From a virus: a stretch of 40,599 bases of DNA. The notes under the pieces were generated by a model. That model did not search any database, was not told the DNA's origin, and worked only from the letters and a program-made list of their open reading frames with translations. Positions 1 to 7,599 of this stretch are shown piece by piece (the first letter of the stretch is position 1; each line of letters begins with the position of its first letter). The stretch lies in IMG/VR virus record IMGVR_UViG_3300006805_000057, positions 1 to 40,599 of that record, one strand, 5' to 3'. The position numbers were made by a program, and so were the translations under genes.

Positions 1-12
1 CTCAATGTTCCC
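1..12. repeat. 12-bp terminal direct repeat, left copy
   Basis: The window begins with CTCAATGTTCCC and ends with the same 12 bases. The repeat lies upstream (in transcription sense) of the terminase genes, where lambda-type phages carry cos. It is either a cohesive end represented at both termini or leftover overlap from circular assembly. Confidence 0.85.
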
Positions 13-40
13 TACGCCTGAACGATTCCAATGGGACCCG

Positions 41-91
41 TAAATATTTTATAAATAATTTACTAAAATCGTGTAAATGCATCTATTTACA
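41..91 (-). promoter_or_regulatory. AT-rich control region with sigma70-like promoter and inverted repeat
   Basis: This is the most AT-rich stretch of the genome. On the minus strand a -35-like TTTACA (77-72) and a -10-like TATAAA (53-48) are separated by 18 bases. A perfect 7-bp inverted repeat, TGTAAAT-N6-ATTTACA (72-91), overlaps the -35 box and would suit a dimeric regulator; further TTTAC half-sites flank it. Transcription would cross the junction into 40517 and the terminase genes, so this is the likely late promoter. It overlaps the 3' end of the gene at 83-529. The promoter and operator roles are inferred from sequence only. Confidence 0.5.
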
Positions 92-529
92 TTCCTTTGA
101 CACTTTATTTACTTTTACATTTATGCCACGAGGGGGCCTGCAAAGGGCTTGGAGGTGGGAGAGGGCGTCCTGTAGTTCTGGGAAGTGGAGGGACATGGCT
201 TGGTGGGCGCGGGAGAGCTTCTGTTCTATGGCTTGGCGGGAGGTGGCATGGTGGGAGGCTTGTTCTTGGTAGGTCTGGGTGAGGGCGGAGAGGTCGCCTG
301 ATTGGATGTGGAGGTAGAGCCAGAGGGCGTCGGGGTTGTCTTGTCCTAGGGAGGCGAGGCGTTGGAGCCAGAGGAAGGGGGAGGATTCGTTGATGGGTGG
401 GCCGTCACGCCATTCAATGAGGCGGGCGCATATCTCGGCTACTAGGGCGGTTTCTGTGGGCGTGGTGGGGCGAACCGGGTTAGGGAGGTTGTCTATGTTC
501 CCATTTGGGTGGTGGCCGTCCTTGACCAT
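83..529 (-). CDS. Hypothetical protein, helical, possibly DNA-binding
   Basis: A 148-residue protein that I do not recognise. After a proline-rich N-terminus, the second half (about residues 75-130) is predicted helical and rich in Gln, Ala and Leu, a pattern seen in helix-turn-helix or sigma-like regulators but without a clear signature. Its ATG shares one base with the stop of the gene upstream (TAATG), so it is probably translationally coupled. It is the last gene before the genome junction, and its final codons lie in the AT-rich control region that precedes the terminase unit. A late-gene regulator is conceivable from position alone. Confidence 0.75.
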   Translation of the reverse strand: MVKDGHHPNGNIDNLPNPVRPTTPTETALVAEICARLIEWRDGPPINESSPFLWLQRLASLGQDNPDALWLYLHIQSGDLSALTQTYQEQASHHATSRQAIEQKLSRAHQAMSLHFPELQDALSHLQALCRPPRGINVKVNKVSKECK

Positions 530-726
530 TAGCGTGCAACCATTGGGGGTGCGGCTTTAGGGGTGCGGCGCGATACAGGCTCAAAGCAAACGCTGTATCC
601 TTGGTATCCAATTAGAATGATTAACCACACAGGGCTAGTTGCAAGGATTACAACGATACAAATAAGCCCAATGATGGGCTTTAGCCAAATAGGGGCATTT
701 TGAATGCTGGTGATAACTTTATTCAT
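529..726 (-). CDS. Small two-segment membrane protein
   Basis: A 65-residue protein with a long hydrophobic stretch (about residues 12-45) that can span the membrane once or twice, followed by a basic, proline-containing tail. The ATG at 726 was chosen because it forms a TAATG overlap with the upstream stop; the frame stays open further upstream, but only as an antisense-like extension. A TAATG overlap also joins it to the next gene. Holin-like function is possible but not supported beyond topology. Confidence 0.7.
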   Translation of the reverse strand: MNKVITSIQNAPIWLKPIIGLICIVVILATSPVWLIILIGYQGYSVCFEPVSRRTPKAAPPMVAR

Positions 727-929
727 TAGCGTAAGCCTGCAAGGGGGGCGCGGACTAGGCGGTGGATAGTGTCGGGGGCTTCGTGGGGGGCGATCTGTTG
801 GGCGGTGCGGACCATGCGGATGCGGGCGTTGAAGTCTGAATCCACTTGGCGCTTGGCGGCGCGTAGTTGGGCCAAGGCGGAGTTGGTCTGGTTGCCCCAG
901 TTCTGTGTCCAACTGTTAGGGTTTGGCAT
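726..929 (-). CDS. Hypothetical small basic protein
   Basis: A 67-residue Arg-rich, mostly helical protein of unknown function. It starts inside the last 14 bases of the glycosyltransferase-like gene and ends with a TAATG overlap onto the small membrane protein, so it is a coupled member of the same unit. No motif is visible. Confidence 0.65.
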   Translation of the reverse strand: MPNPNSWTQNWGNQTNSALAQLRAAKRQVDSDFNARIRMVRTAQQIAPHEAPDTIHRLVRAPLAGLR

Positions 930-1704
930 AGTGGGCGATGTCAGAGGCTAGGATTTCAGGGGGGCGCATTTCCCCGTTTTTACGTAGTGTGGAGAACTCG
1001 GCTGCCATGTCATCACAAATTGAGATGCCTTTACGCTTCATGGCGTAGTGGATTAGGGTCTCGGGGTGGAGGGGTGCGCCCTCTGCGATCATGGCGGGGA
1101 TGTGGTCGTAGGTGGTGAAGTAGGCTTCTGCGGCCTTGGCACCAAGGAGGGCAAAGCGGTCATTGCACCCACCAAACCGGCCCCACCAAGGAGTAAATGC
1201 CACCTCCCTAATGCCATTGCCAATTGTAATCATTCTATTGTCGCCTTCGTAGCCAGCCATATGCATTTTCTTAGGTATTCCGTGTGGGACATTGAACGAG
1301 TGAAACCATAGGTCAGGGCGAATCCGAATAATCAGGTCTGCCGGGTCGTTCGATTCCTGATACAGCCTCCACCCTTCCCGAAGCATCCAAAGCTGACCAA
1401 GGACGGCTTGAGGGGATACGCTGATAGCGTAGGGCTCATGCATGTAGTGCGAGCGGGGGCCGTTCCATGTGAGGGGGCAGCCTTCCGGGATGACCATTTC
1501 GGGCTGCTGAAGGGCTTCAAACGAAACCTTGGTTTCGGGGGGGACAAATGCCGCAAGGCGTTCCACCTTCAACGCGTCCTCATCTGCATGGGTGGCAACG
1601 TAGAACTTGGCCCCCGGGAAATGCCGCAGCACATGCCAAATCTGATTAGGGAGGCACTTGTCGAAGGAGCGGAGCGCCCCTGTGTATAGAATGGCAACTT
1701 TCAT
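916..1704 (-). CDS. Glycosyltransferase-like protein
   Basis: A 262-residue cytoplasmic protein. It has the layout of glycosyltransferase-like proteins that open with a beta strand and small-residue loop (MKVAILYTGALRSF), carry a mid-protein IRIRPDLWF segment where the family has its RPD signature, and continue with an aromatic FGGCNDRFALLG segment. These features suggest sugar transfer, but the substrate is not evident. It is coupled by ATGA overlap to the small gene upstream and sits at the end of an island with a radical SAM enzyme and a methyltransferase-like protein. A role in modifying a glycan of the host surface or virion is the simplest inference. The family assignment is from pattern only. 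Confidence 0.7.
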   Translation of the reverse strand: MKVAILYTGALRSFDKCLPNQIWHVLRHFPGAKFYVATHADEDALKVERLAAFVPPETKVSFEALQQPEMVIPEGCPLTWNGPRSHYMHEPYAISVSPQAVLGQLWMLREGWRLYQESNDPADLIIRIRPDLWFHSFNVPHGIPKKMHMAGYEGDNRMITIGNGIREVAFTPWWGRFGGCNDRFALLGAKAAEAYFTTYDHIPAMIAEGAPLHPETLIHYAMKRKGISICDDMAAEFSTLRKNGEMRPPEILASDIAHYAKP

Positions 1705-1913
1705 TTGATTCGTGCGTCGATGTCTTTTGCCCCCATGAAGCGGGCGGCGTTAAGCAACTCTTGGGCAGATACGAGCGATTGCGCCTCCCCAATCCTTACA
1801 ATTACTGAATCGGTAAATGTGCCCACAAGCGAAACCCTAGGTTGATTCCCGTGCTGAACGAAAATCACTTCTTTGGGCTTTAGCGACCCATCTTCGTATG
1901 AAGTAAAAGCCAT
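1701..1913 (-). CDS. Hypothetical small protein
   Basis: A 70-residue mixed alpha/beta protein with no recognised motif. Its ATG forms TAATG with the stop of the coiled-coil gene upstream, and its stop forms ATGA with the glycosyltransferase-like gene downstream. It could be an accessory subunit of the island, judged from position alone. Confidence 0.7.
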   Translation of the reverse strand: MAFTSYEDGSLKPKEVIFVQHGNQPRVSLVGTFTDSVIVRIGEAQSLVSAQELLNAARFMGAKDIDARIK

Positions 1914-2134
1914 TATGTCTTAGCCTTCTCCAGTTCCGCAATCTTGGCTTGGGCCTGCTTCAACTGTTCTTGCAGGGTGGCGATTTCAATACCTGCGCGG
2001 GCATCTAAGTCCTGAAGCTGGGAGGTGGTATTGTCCCGCTGGGCGCGGTAGGTGTTAGCGCGTTGCGTTTCGTAGGCGAGCTTTTGCTGTAGCTCGGCAA
2101 TGGTGGGTTCACTGACTTCGGGTTTCTTTTTCAT
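1913..2134 (-). CDS. Small coiled-coil protein
   Basis: A 73-residue protein, predicted coiled coil from about residue 10 to the C-terminus (heptads of Leu/Ile/Ala with many Gln, Glu and Lys). Its start overlaps the radical SAM stop (ATGA). It lies between the radical SAM enzyme and the glycosyltransferase-like protein, so it may be an oligomerising partner. No enzymatic residues are visible. Confidence 0.75.
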   Translation of the reverse strand: MKKKPEVSEPTIAELQQKLAYETQRANTYRAQRDNTTSQLQDLDARAGIEIATLQEQLKQAQAKIAELEKAKT

Positions 2135-3513
2135 GTGAGTGTGCGCTGCATGTTTTCGGCCTTGCGCTGCCCATCTCCATCAATGGCAAACCGCTCATTG
2201 GTTGCGTCAGGGTATGCGGTCAGGTGTTGGCCTTGTGCGATGGCGTCTAGGGGCGTTCCGCTGATGGTGGCCGTCCCGGATAACTGATGGGTGGAGTGGA
2301 GGCCGTTCTTATAGAGGCGTTCAATCATGCGAAGCGTCATGTTCGCTTCCTCGGGGGTTTCTCCGGGGAGTCCGACCGTCCATGTCGTGTGAACCTTAAG
2401 CCCAATTCCATTCAGGTGGGGCAGGATTCGCGTTTCGATGTCCACAAGGTCTAGGCGTTTGCCTACGATTTTGTTCACAACCCGGTCAGACCCCGACTCC
2501 ATCCCGATTTTGACCCCCGTGCATCCCGCGTCCTTCATGGCTGTCCATGTCTCTAGCTTGATCGTATCGGCTCGGCACATGGCATTCCAAGGGAGTCCGA
2601 TTCGCTTCATGGCCGCAGCAATTCCGAGGGTGTGCTTGTCGCCCAAGTTCTCCGTATCTCCATCTAGGCGGATTGACTGGATTCCGGGGTTTATGGCCAG
2701 CCGGTGACGTATGAAGGATTCAACGTATTCAGGCGTATAGTAGCGGACGGTGCGCTTGCCCTGCCCGTCTGGGTCGTTGTTGGTCATCACGGCCGGGAAG
2801 GCACAGAAGCAACACTTCCAGAAGCAGCCCCGATTAGTCCAAAGCGTTAGCTCGGGGGATTTAGCCCCAGCAGGGCAGGAATCATGATAGGCGAGCGCGT
2901 ATTTCTCATCAAACATCAGGAACGGGGCGTTATTCATCTCCTCTTGCGTCAAAAACTCATGCTCAAAGGCATTATGTTTTGGAATCGCATGATCCATAAC
3001 CACCCCACCTCCAGTTGGGTTGTTCCACTCGTAAAACTTTATCGCCCGCACTACTCCCTTTTCATATTCTCCCATTACGGCTGCATAGCCTAGTGCCGTA
3101 ATTTCTTCGTGGCGGGTGGTCGTTATCGTTCCGGTAATGATGATCTGTGTCTTGGGAGACATCCTTTGCACCATCTTCAAAAGCTGTTTGTCGTGTTCCC
3201 ATGAAGGGGTGGCCGTCTCGCAAACGATGTAATCGGGCTCCTCTTTGGCGATATAGCCCAGATAGGTCTGGTAGGACTCCCGCCTAGAAATGGAGTCGCG
3301 GAGAGTCACAGTAGCCTCAGGAAAGGCCCTAGCGCACCACGCAGCGGCAGATTGGAGAAAGATTGGCTGCGGGCAGTATTCACCGTAAGCGGGCGCGTCT
3401 GGCCGGCTGTTAGTCCGCATCGTGAACGGCCAGCGCGAGCCCGCCCGAATGCCAGCACGCAAATGCTCGCCCTCTTTTTGCCACCACGGCCCGTTTGAAA
3501 AAAGCACTTTCAC
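2131..3513 (-). CDS. B12-binding-type radical SAM enzyme
   Basis: A 460-residue protein. Residues about 45-165 form an alternating alpha/beta domain resembling the cobalamin-binding domain of B12 radical SAM proteins, but without the DxHxxG motif, so any cobalamin would be bound without that His. The radical SAM cluster motif CxxxCxxC is at Cys230, Cys234 and Cys237; later GMESGSD and TTWTVGLPGETPEE segments match the SAM-binding and TIM-barrel strands of the family. Relatives perform methylations or rearrangements on unactivated carbons. The GTG start overlaps the upstream TGA (GTGA), coupling it to the methyltransferase-like gene. The substrate is unknown; a sugar, lipid or peptide target is inferred from the flanking genes. 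Confidence 0.9.
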   Translation of the reverse strand: MKVLFSNGPWWQKEGEHLRAGIRAGSRWPFTMRTNSRPDAPAYGEYCPQPIFLQSAAAWCARAFPEATVTLRDSISRRESYQTYLGYIAKEEPDYIVCETATPSWEHDKQLLKMVQRMSPKTQIIITGTITTTRHEEITALGYAAVMGEYEKGVVRAIKFYEWNNPTGGGVVMDHAIPKHNAFEHEFLTQEEMNNAPFLMFDEKYALAYHDSCPAGAKSPELTLWTNRGCFWKCCFCAFPAVMTNNDPDGQGKRTVRYYTPEYVESFIRHRLAINPGIQSIRLDGDTENLGDKHTLGIAAAMKRIGLPWNAMCRADTIKLETWTAMKDAGCTGVKIGMESGSDRVVNKIVGKRLDLVDIETRILPHLNGIGLKVHTTWTVGLPGETPEEANMTLRMIERLYKNGLHSTHQLSGTATISGTPLDAIAQGQHLTAYPDATNERFAIDGDGQRKAENMQRTLT

Positions 3514-4040
3514 TTGATTCTCTCCAAAACAGTCAACCCATTGCAGTTAGGGAAGGACTCTTTGATGGCCCACGGGGAGGAGGCCAGAAATTCCAGCATG
3601 GCCCGGCATACTCCGTCTCCATAGCGTTCATCCCGTTCTGGCAAGGTGTCGTGCATGATGATAAATCGGGAGACTGATTCAGCTTGGCGAAGGTCGGCCT
3701 TAACCGACTCATACTTGTGGCATCCGTCGATAAAAAGGAGGTGCGTCAGCCCGATCTTGAATCCTTCCGCATGGGTGTCTTGCTGGTGGAATTGCCATGT
3801 CACCTTGGGGATTTCCGGTGGGAAGAACTGTTGATTTGCAATGTCGTAGCTGTGCATCGTCCCCCCGTTGGTTGAGAGTCCAAGAAGGAGGGCGGTGGTG
3901 CTGTTTCCGGTTCGCGTCCCTATCTCGGTAACATGACGGCACATTGAAGCGTATCTAGCCAGAGTTGGAAGGTGTTCCCAAATGTCGTCGTGGACCTCGG
4001 GCCGCTTACACCGTTCGTTAAACAATTCTTGGATGTTCAT
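3510..4040 (-). CDS. Class I SAM-dependent methyltransferase-like protein
   Basis: A 176-residue Rossmann-fold protein. A glycine-containing motif I (VTEIGTRTGNSTTALL) near residues 36-52 would bind SAM; FIDGCHKYESV and IIMHDT correspond to the acidic and DxHxY-type segments of Methyltransf_24/cephalosporin-hydroxylase-like proteins. Members act on sugars or small molecules. It is the first gene of the putative modification island and is preceded by a 58-bp gap. The downstream radical SAM gene starts within its stop codon. Confidence 0.8.
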   Translation of the reverse strand: MNIQELFNERCKRPEVHDDIWEHLPTLARYASMCRHVTEIGTRTGNSTTALLLGLSTNGGTMHSYDIANQQFFPPEIPKVTWQFHQQDTHAEGFKIGLTHLLFIDGCHKYESVKADLRQAESVSRFIIMHDTLPERDERYGDGVCRAMLEFLASSPWAIKESFPNCNGLTVLERIK

Positions 4041-4098
4041 TTTGTGCTCAACCTAATTCGTTTTATTCAATGGGGCAAACCCCTACCAATGGGCAAGC

Positions 4099-4398
4099 CT
4101 AAACCCCCTCCCCCTCAGAGATGGAGCGCAAAAGTTTGAGGGCACCCCGCGCGCCTTTAGTGGTTTCTTCGTCTCCAAGTCCGCATCTTGCAGCGAAATC
4201 ACATGTCTCGTGTCCGCTTTCCAGCAATGCCTCAAATGCCGCCACCGCCCCCGACTGCCTGACCATCTTGGCGGCGGCGGAGAGGATGACTTGTTCAGCC
4301 ATCGACATGTTAAGCCTCATCCTAACTTCTCCACCGGGAAGCAGGGCGTTTCCAAGGATTAGTTCCGCCGCTTGCTTGGCTATCTCCTGCGGGGTCAT
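4099..4398 (-). CDS. Hypothetical helical protein
   Basis: A 99-residue Ala-rich helical protein of unknown function. A TTG two codons upstream overlaps the previous stop, but the ATG at 4398 is preferred because a GGAGG lies 7 bases before it. It is the last gene before the modification island. No motif was recognised. Confidence 0.7.
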   Translation of the reverse strand: MTPQEIAKQAAELILGNALLPGGEVRMRLNMSMAEQVILSAAAKMVRQSGAVAAFEALLESGHETCDFAARCGLGDEETTKGARGALKLLRSISEGEGV

Positions 4399-4400
4399 GG

Positions 4401-4793
4401 TCAATCCTCCGGGAAGAAGTCGGAAGCGTCGGGGTTCTTGGGCCAGTTGGTGATCGTGCCGTCTCCGGCTATGCTGAGTTCCACCGTGTCTCCAAAGCTG
4501 CCGGGGACGATGCGATGGGGGACGTAGTCCTCCTCAATAGCCGCAACGACCTTGCCCTCCGCGTTCAACAACGTGTAGGTGCCGCCATCCTTGACGGTCA
4601 GGTGAATGTCGGCGGTTCGCCCTACCGGCCAGTCACGAATCTTGCCCGTGTCTATGTCCACGGCTGCCGCCCAAGTCTCTCCGATGCGGAAGGGGAAGTC
4701 GTTGGGGATTTCTTCTTCCTCGTAACGAATCGGCAGCACCATGTAGATAGCCACCACTTCTTCCTGTCGCGTAGTTGGTATTTCGATTTTCAT
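4401..4793 (-). CDS. Conserved phage hypothetical protein
   Basis: A 130-residue acidic, beta-rich protein. Segments such as IPNDFPFRIGETW, DIDTGKIRDWP, TYTLLNAEGK and the C-terminal TNWPKNPDASDFF resemble a widespread phage protein of unknown function that I recall from many siphoviruses of Proteobacteria. No catalytic residues are obvious. It starts just after the gene upstream. Confidence 0.75.
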   Translation of the reverse strand: MKIEIPTTRQEEVVAIYMVLPIRYEEEEIPNDFPFRIGETWAAAVDIDTGKIRDWPVGRTADIHLTVKDGGTYTLLNAEGKVVAAIEEDYVPHRIVPGSFGDTVELSIAGDGTITNWPKNPDASDFFPED

Positions 4794-4797
4794 AAGA

Positions 4798-5280
4798 TTA
4801 GTGTTTCCGCCCCTCCTTAGCGTCCTCGGCGGGGAAACTATCGATTATATCTTGGGCTGTTTTGTAGTAGCCGTCATACTTGGGGTTGCTGGTGTCCTTG
4901 CGGCCCAGTCCAAGCAGGGCAGCTATCGCCTCCCTCGCGCGCTCGCTCCATGACTGGAGGGCGGTGAGCTGGGAGCGGTCGTTGCGGTGCATGGCCTCCC
5001 CGTAGGCACAGACGGCCTCCATTTCGGCCAGTTTTGCCCGCAACCCCTCCGTGGCCTTGTCGGCTTCGATTGAGTCGATGATGAACTGACGGGCGGCCGC
5101 TAGACCAGTGGCGAACTCCACCGCAGAGGGCGAATTGTTCTTCCAGTCCATTGCGTAGTCGATTCCGGCGAGGGCTTCCTTGGCTCGGGCCTCCCTCGCT
5201 TCCTGTGACGGGGTGGGTGGTTGGGTGGGGTTAGTCATGGTGATATTGGTTTCGTGAAGTGGCGTGGTAAGTGAGGTCAT
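4798..5280 (-). CDS. Hypothetical helical protein
   Basis: A 160-residue acidic, largely helical protein without a recognised motif. The start at 5280 forms an ATGA overlap with the gene upstream; an in-frame ATG at 5238 is an alternative because the first residues are low in complexity. Neither start has a clear Shine-Dalgarno sequence. Confidence 0.65.
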   Translation of the reverse strand: MTSLTTPLHETNITMTNPTQPPTPSQEAREARAKEALAGIDYAMDWKNNSPSAVEFATGLAAARQFIIDSIEADKATEGLRAKLAEMEAVCAYGEAMHRNDRSQLTALQSWSERAREAIAALLGLGRKDTSNPKYDGYYKTAQDIIDSFPAEDAKEGRKH

Positions 5281-6416
5281 GGTGATTTGTGGTTGAGGGC
5301 GGCGTCGTAAGCCTTGGTGAGTTCCGAGCGAAGGGACTTACCAGGTTCAAGCAGATCGGTGCGCCACTCGTTGTTCTCTTGGTCTGCCCAGTCGAGCATT
5401 GCGCTATCCTTCCGCGCCTCCACCAGCTCGGCATGGAACTTACGGCACTCGTCTTGCTCGACACGCAAATCATACTGCGTCTTTTCTAGTTCAGTTGTGG
5501 TCTGTGCCAGCTCGGCATTGGCGGCGGTGAGGTCAGCCAAAAACTTCTCGGCGGCTTCTCCGTTGCGTCTGCTATTAGCCGATGCAATGGACAGGTTGGA
5601 CACCGCTTCATCCCGCTCGCGGCGGAGGGTGGCGAGTTGGGCGACAACTTCACCGTGGCGGGTTTCCATCGTCTGACGCAGGGTGCGCTCGGCCTTCAGT
5701 TGCTTCACGGCATCGCCCCAAAGCCATTGGGTGTTTTCTTGGTCCTTGGTCAGCCTGCCCACCTCGGACTGGGCTGCGGCCAACTCGGTGCGTAAAACGT
5801 AAACCTCATCAAGACGCTCCTCGTAAGACTTGCGCCACGAATCAACCATTTCGCCCCGATACTTGCTTTCCGCAAGGGCCTCATCCCGCTCCTCCCTCAT
5901 CGCGGCCAGTTGGGCGGATGCTGAGTCAGCGGGGGCGTGGCGGAGCCGGTCAATCACACCAAGAACGTCCGCCCTAAAATGCTCGTATCCGTTTTTCCAG
6001 TTGCCGTCAAAGTTCTCATCGCAATGAAGCGCACCAACCTCATCCAAAATATCAGACCATTGCAGCGCATGAACTGCCTTTTTATCATGCCATGCGCCAC
6101 ATGCACAAGGCCCGTTATCCGTGTCGCATTTAACCCCGCCGTTACTTCCGAAATCCCGCTCCCCCTCCGTCGCCTGCTCGGTGGGTGAGGTGGCGGGCTG
6201 GTCCTGCGCCTTCTCTTGATCGTATATCCAGTTGAGAATCGCGGTTTCCATTGCGTCGAGACCGTTGCGGTAACACTCATCCGCCACCTTGAGCGCATCG
6301 CCTTCAAGGTCGTCATAGCCGGCTGGCGGCGAGCCGGCTGCGCTTTCGTTGGCCGCGTCCTTGATGGAACGAAGGTCTCGTTTTAGGTCGCTGATGCGGT
6401 GGATTTGGGTGGTCAT
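5277..6416 (-). CDS. Large coiled-coil protein with Cys-rich motif
   Basis: A 379-residue protein. A helical N-terminus is followed by a compact Cys/His motif near residues 97-109 (CDTDNGPCACGAWH, a possible metal site), then a globular stretch, and then a long coiled coil from about residue 165 to 345 (repeated EERDEA/RRERDEA heptads, many Ala, Glu, Leu and Arg). It resembles the long coiled-coil proteins found in early regions of phages but has no enzymatic signature. ATGA overlaps join it to genes on both sides. Confidence 0.75.
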   Translation of the reverse strand: MTTQIHRISDLKRDLRSIKDAANESAAGSPPAGYDDLEGDALKVADECYRNGLDAMETAILNWIYDQEKAQDQPATSPTEQATEGERDFGSNGGVKCDTDNGPCACGAWHDKKAVHALQWSDILDEVGALHCDENFDGNWKNGYEHFRADVLGVIDRLRHAPADSASAQLAAMREERDEALAESKYRGEMVDSWRKSYEERLDEVYVLRTELAAAQSEVGRLTKDQENTQWLWGDAVKQLKAERTLRQTMETRHGEVVAQLATLRRERDEAVSNLSIASANSRRNGEAAEKFLADLTAANAELAQTTTELEKTQYDLRVEQDECRKFHAELVEARKDSAMLDWADQENNEWRTDLLEPGKSLRSELTKAYDAALNHKSP

Positions 6417-6619
6417 TTGGAGGCCCCTCCCAGTCCCATTGCCGACAAGCAGACCTTAGCAACGTCACGGTATTTGTTTTGAACGTGGTCGCCTTGATGC
6501 TTCCACGCTAGGGTCGGAAACTCCTCGTAATTCCAGACAGAATTATAGTGGGCAACCGCCAAGTCGGCATTATAGCCAACGATTTTCTTAATCGTGAGAC
6601 CGTAGCGTGTGGTAATCAT
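6413..6619 (-). CDS. Hypothetical small protein
   Basis: A 68-residue basic protein of unknown function, coupled by ATGA overlap to the coiled-coil gene downstream. Its own ATG overlaps the TGA that ends the frame at 6616-6751, suggesting a coupled gene also lies immediately upstream. Confidence 0.7.
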   Translation of the reverse strand: MITTRYGLTIKKIVGYNADLAVAHYNSVWNYEEFPTLAWKHQGDHVQNKYRDVAKVCLSAMGLGGASK

Positions 6620-6751
6620 TTTGTGACTGGATTTCGTTGTTCGTTTGAGCTGCCGTAGTGGCAGCCCGATTCCATAAGATACCAGATAGCTTGCTTCCCG
6701 TCTTTAGGAATTGGGAGGCTCGTTTGTAATGGGGCGGAGGGGCGATTTCAT
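6616..6751 (-). pseudogene. Short gene split by a +1 shift
   Basis: An ATG at 6751 overlaps the stop of the gene upstream (TAATG) and encodes 15 codons ending in TCC-TAA-A. Skipping one base at that point opens a frame that continues with PKDGKQAIWYLMESGCHYG and ends in a TGA overlapping the next ATG at 6619. Both junctions match the overlaps used throughout this genome, so a single gene of about 44 codons interrupted by one base is likely. No ATG, GTG or TTG starts the second frame upstream of its internal Met. Causes could be a sequencing error, decay or programmed +1 frameshifting. Confidence 0.5.
6632..6645 (-). promoter_or_regulatory. AACGAA tandem element
   Basis: The minus strand reads AACGAACAACGAAA, identical to the element before the gene at 7599. 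Here it lies about 13 bases before the ATG at 6619 and inside the second frame of the split gene. Function is unknown. Confidence 0.4.
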
Positions 6752-7119
6752 TAGTGAACTAGTTCTAGCTGGCGGGGTTCGGGAAGGACGAATCGGTTCC
6801 GGGCCAACCAAGTCAGGGCCGTGCTTCTCTTTGCCCCATTACAGGCCCATACGTTCGTTTTACAGCCCTTCCGGGTGGGGGAGGTGGCCGTGCGCCGTCC
6901 AACACATGTAATGAGCCCCATTGAAGCCAAAGAGCCCACTGTGAGGCCGCTGATGTGAATGTCATCCCCGACTAGTTCGCCCACCAAGACTTCATCTGCC
7001 GTGAACTCACCGCCTTCTAGCGCCCGATAGATGACCGCTGCTTGGCAACGACGCAGGGGCTCAGGGTGATAGGCCACCTTAAGCAGAACCGCCCGCATGA
7101 AGCCTAGATCGGTGCTCAT
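6751..7119 (-). CDS. Winged-helix-like hypothetical protein
   Basis: A 122-residue basic protein. The central section (about residues 25-85) has a helix, a short helix, then VGSLASMGLITCVGRRTATSP, which matches the recognition-helix and wing layout of winged-helix proteins found in phage early regions. DNA binding is plausible but unproven. ATGA overlap with the gene upstream; TAATG overlap onto the split gene downstream. Confidence 0.65.
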   Translation of the reverse strand: MSTDLGFMRAVLLKVAYHPEPLRRCQAAVIYRALEGGEFTADEVLVGELVGDDIHISGLTVGSLASMGLITCVGRRTATSPTRKGCKTNVWACNGAKRSTALTWLARNRFVLPEPRQLELVH

Positions 7120-7406
7120 AAATCGGGCCTCCCCTCAAAGAACCCCTCATGCGGGATTAGACCTTCTTGCTCTTGGGAGATTCGGTCACAGGCGGGGACG
7201 ATCTTGCGGAACTCCACCGCGTTCCACCCGTGCATCCCTTCTTCGTCTCTGAATTGCTCAAAGCAGAGATAGAGGGTGTCGCTATAGCGCGTGGCCGTGA
7301 CGAGATACGTGACGCCTTTCTTCGGGCAAGGAAAGTTGGGAATAAATGGTTCGTCCCATCCATCAGAAACGCAAACCGCCCGATCCCCCGCCTTCCAATT
7401 ACTCAT
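7116..7406 (-). CDS. Conserved small beta-rich phage protein
   Basis: A 96-residue protein beginning WKAGDRAVCVSDGW, with GVTYLVT and LYLCFEQF strands: an SH3-like or beta-barrel pattern seen in small phage proteins of unknown role. The ATG at 7406 is chosen over an upstream TTG because a GGGAGGG lies 7 bases before it. It overlaps the previous gene by 8 bases. Confidence 0.7.
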   Translation of the reverse strand: MSNWKAGDRAVCVSDGWDEPFIPNFPCPKKGVTYLVTATRYSDTLYLCFEQFRDEEGMHGWNAVEFRKIVPACDRISQEQEGLIPHEGFFEGRPDL

Positions 7407-7599
7407 GGCGAAGCCCTCCCGCAAAATCCTTCATTGCTTGGGCGGTGGCCGGGAATCCCATCTTGGCCGTTTCCTCCGCAACCCTCTCCATGTTCTCCTT
7501 TATGGCCGCGAGGTGGGACGAAAAGAGGGGGGCGCGTTGATCGACTACGGCAAGCCCCCTTTCGAGGGCGCACTTATCGGTGAATGTCGGGTTGTTCAT
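7399..7599 (-). CDS. Hypothetical helical protein
   Basis: A 66-residue helical protein without motifs. It begins a short unit: the 25-base gap before it holds a tandem AACGAA leader directly in front of the ATG instead of a Shine-Dalgarno sequence. Confidence 0.65.
   Translation of the reverse strand: MNNPTFTDKCALERGLAVVDQRAPLFSSHLAAIKENMERVAEETAKMGFPATAQAMKDFAGGLRHE

Noticed and set aside
2-82. 25-codon ATG frame (MHLHDF...) directly after the stop at 83
   Set aside because: AT-driven, short, and lies over the promoter-like and terminal-repeat sequences.
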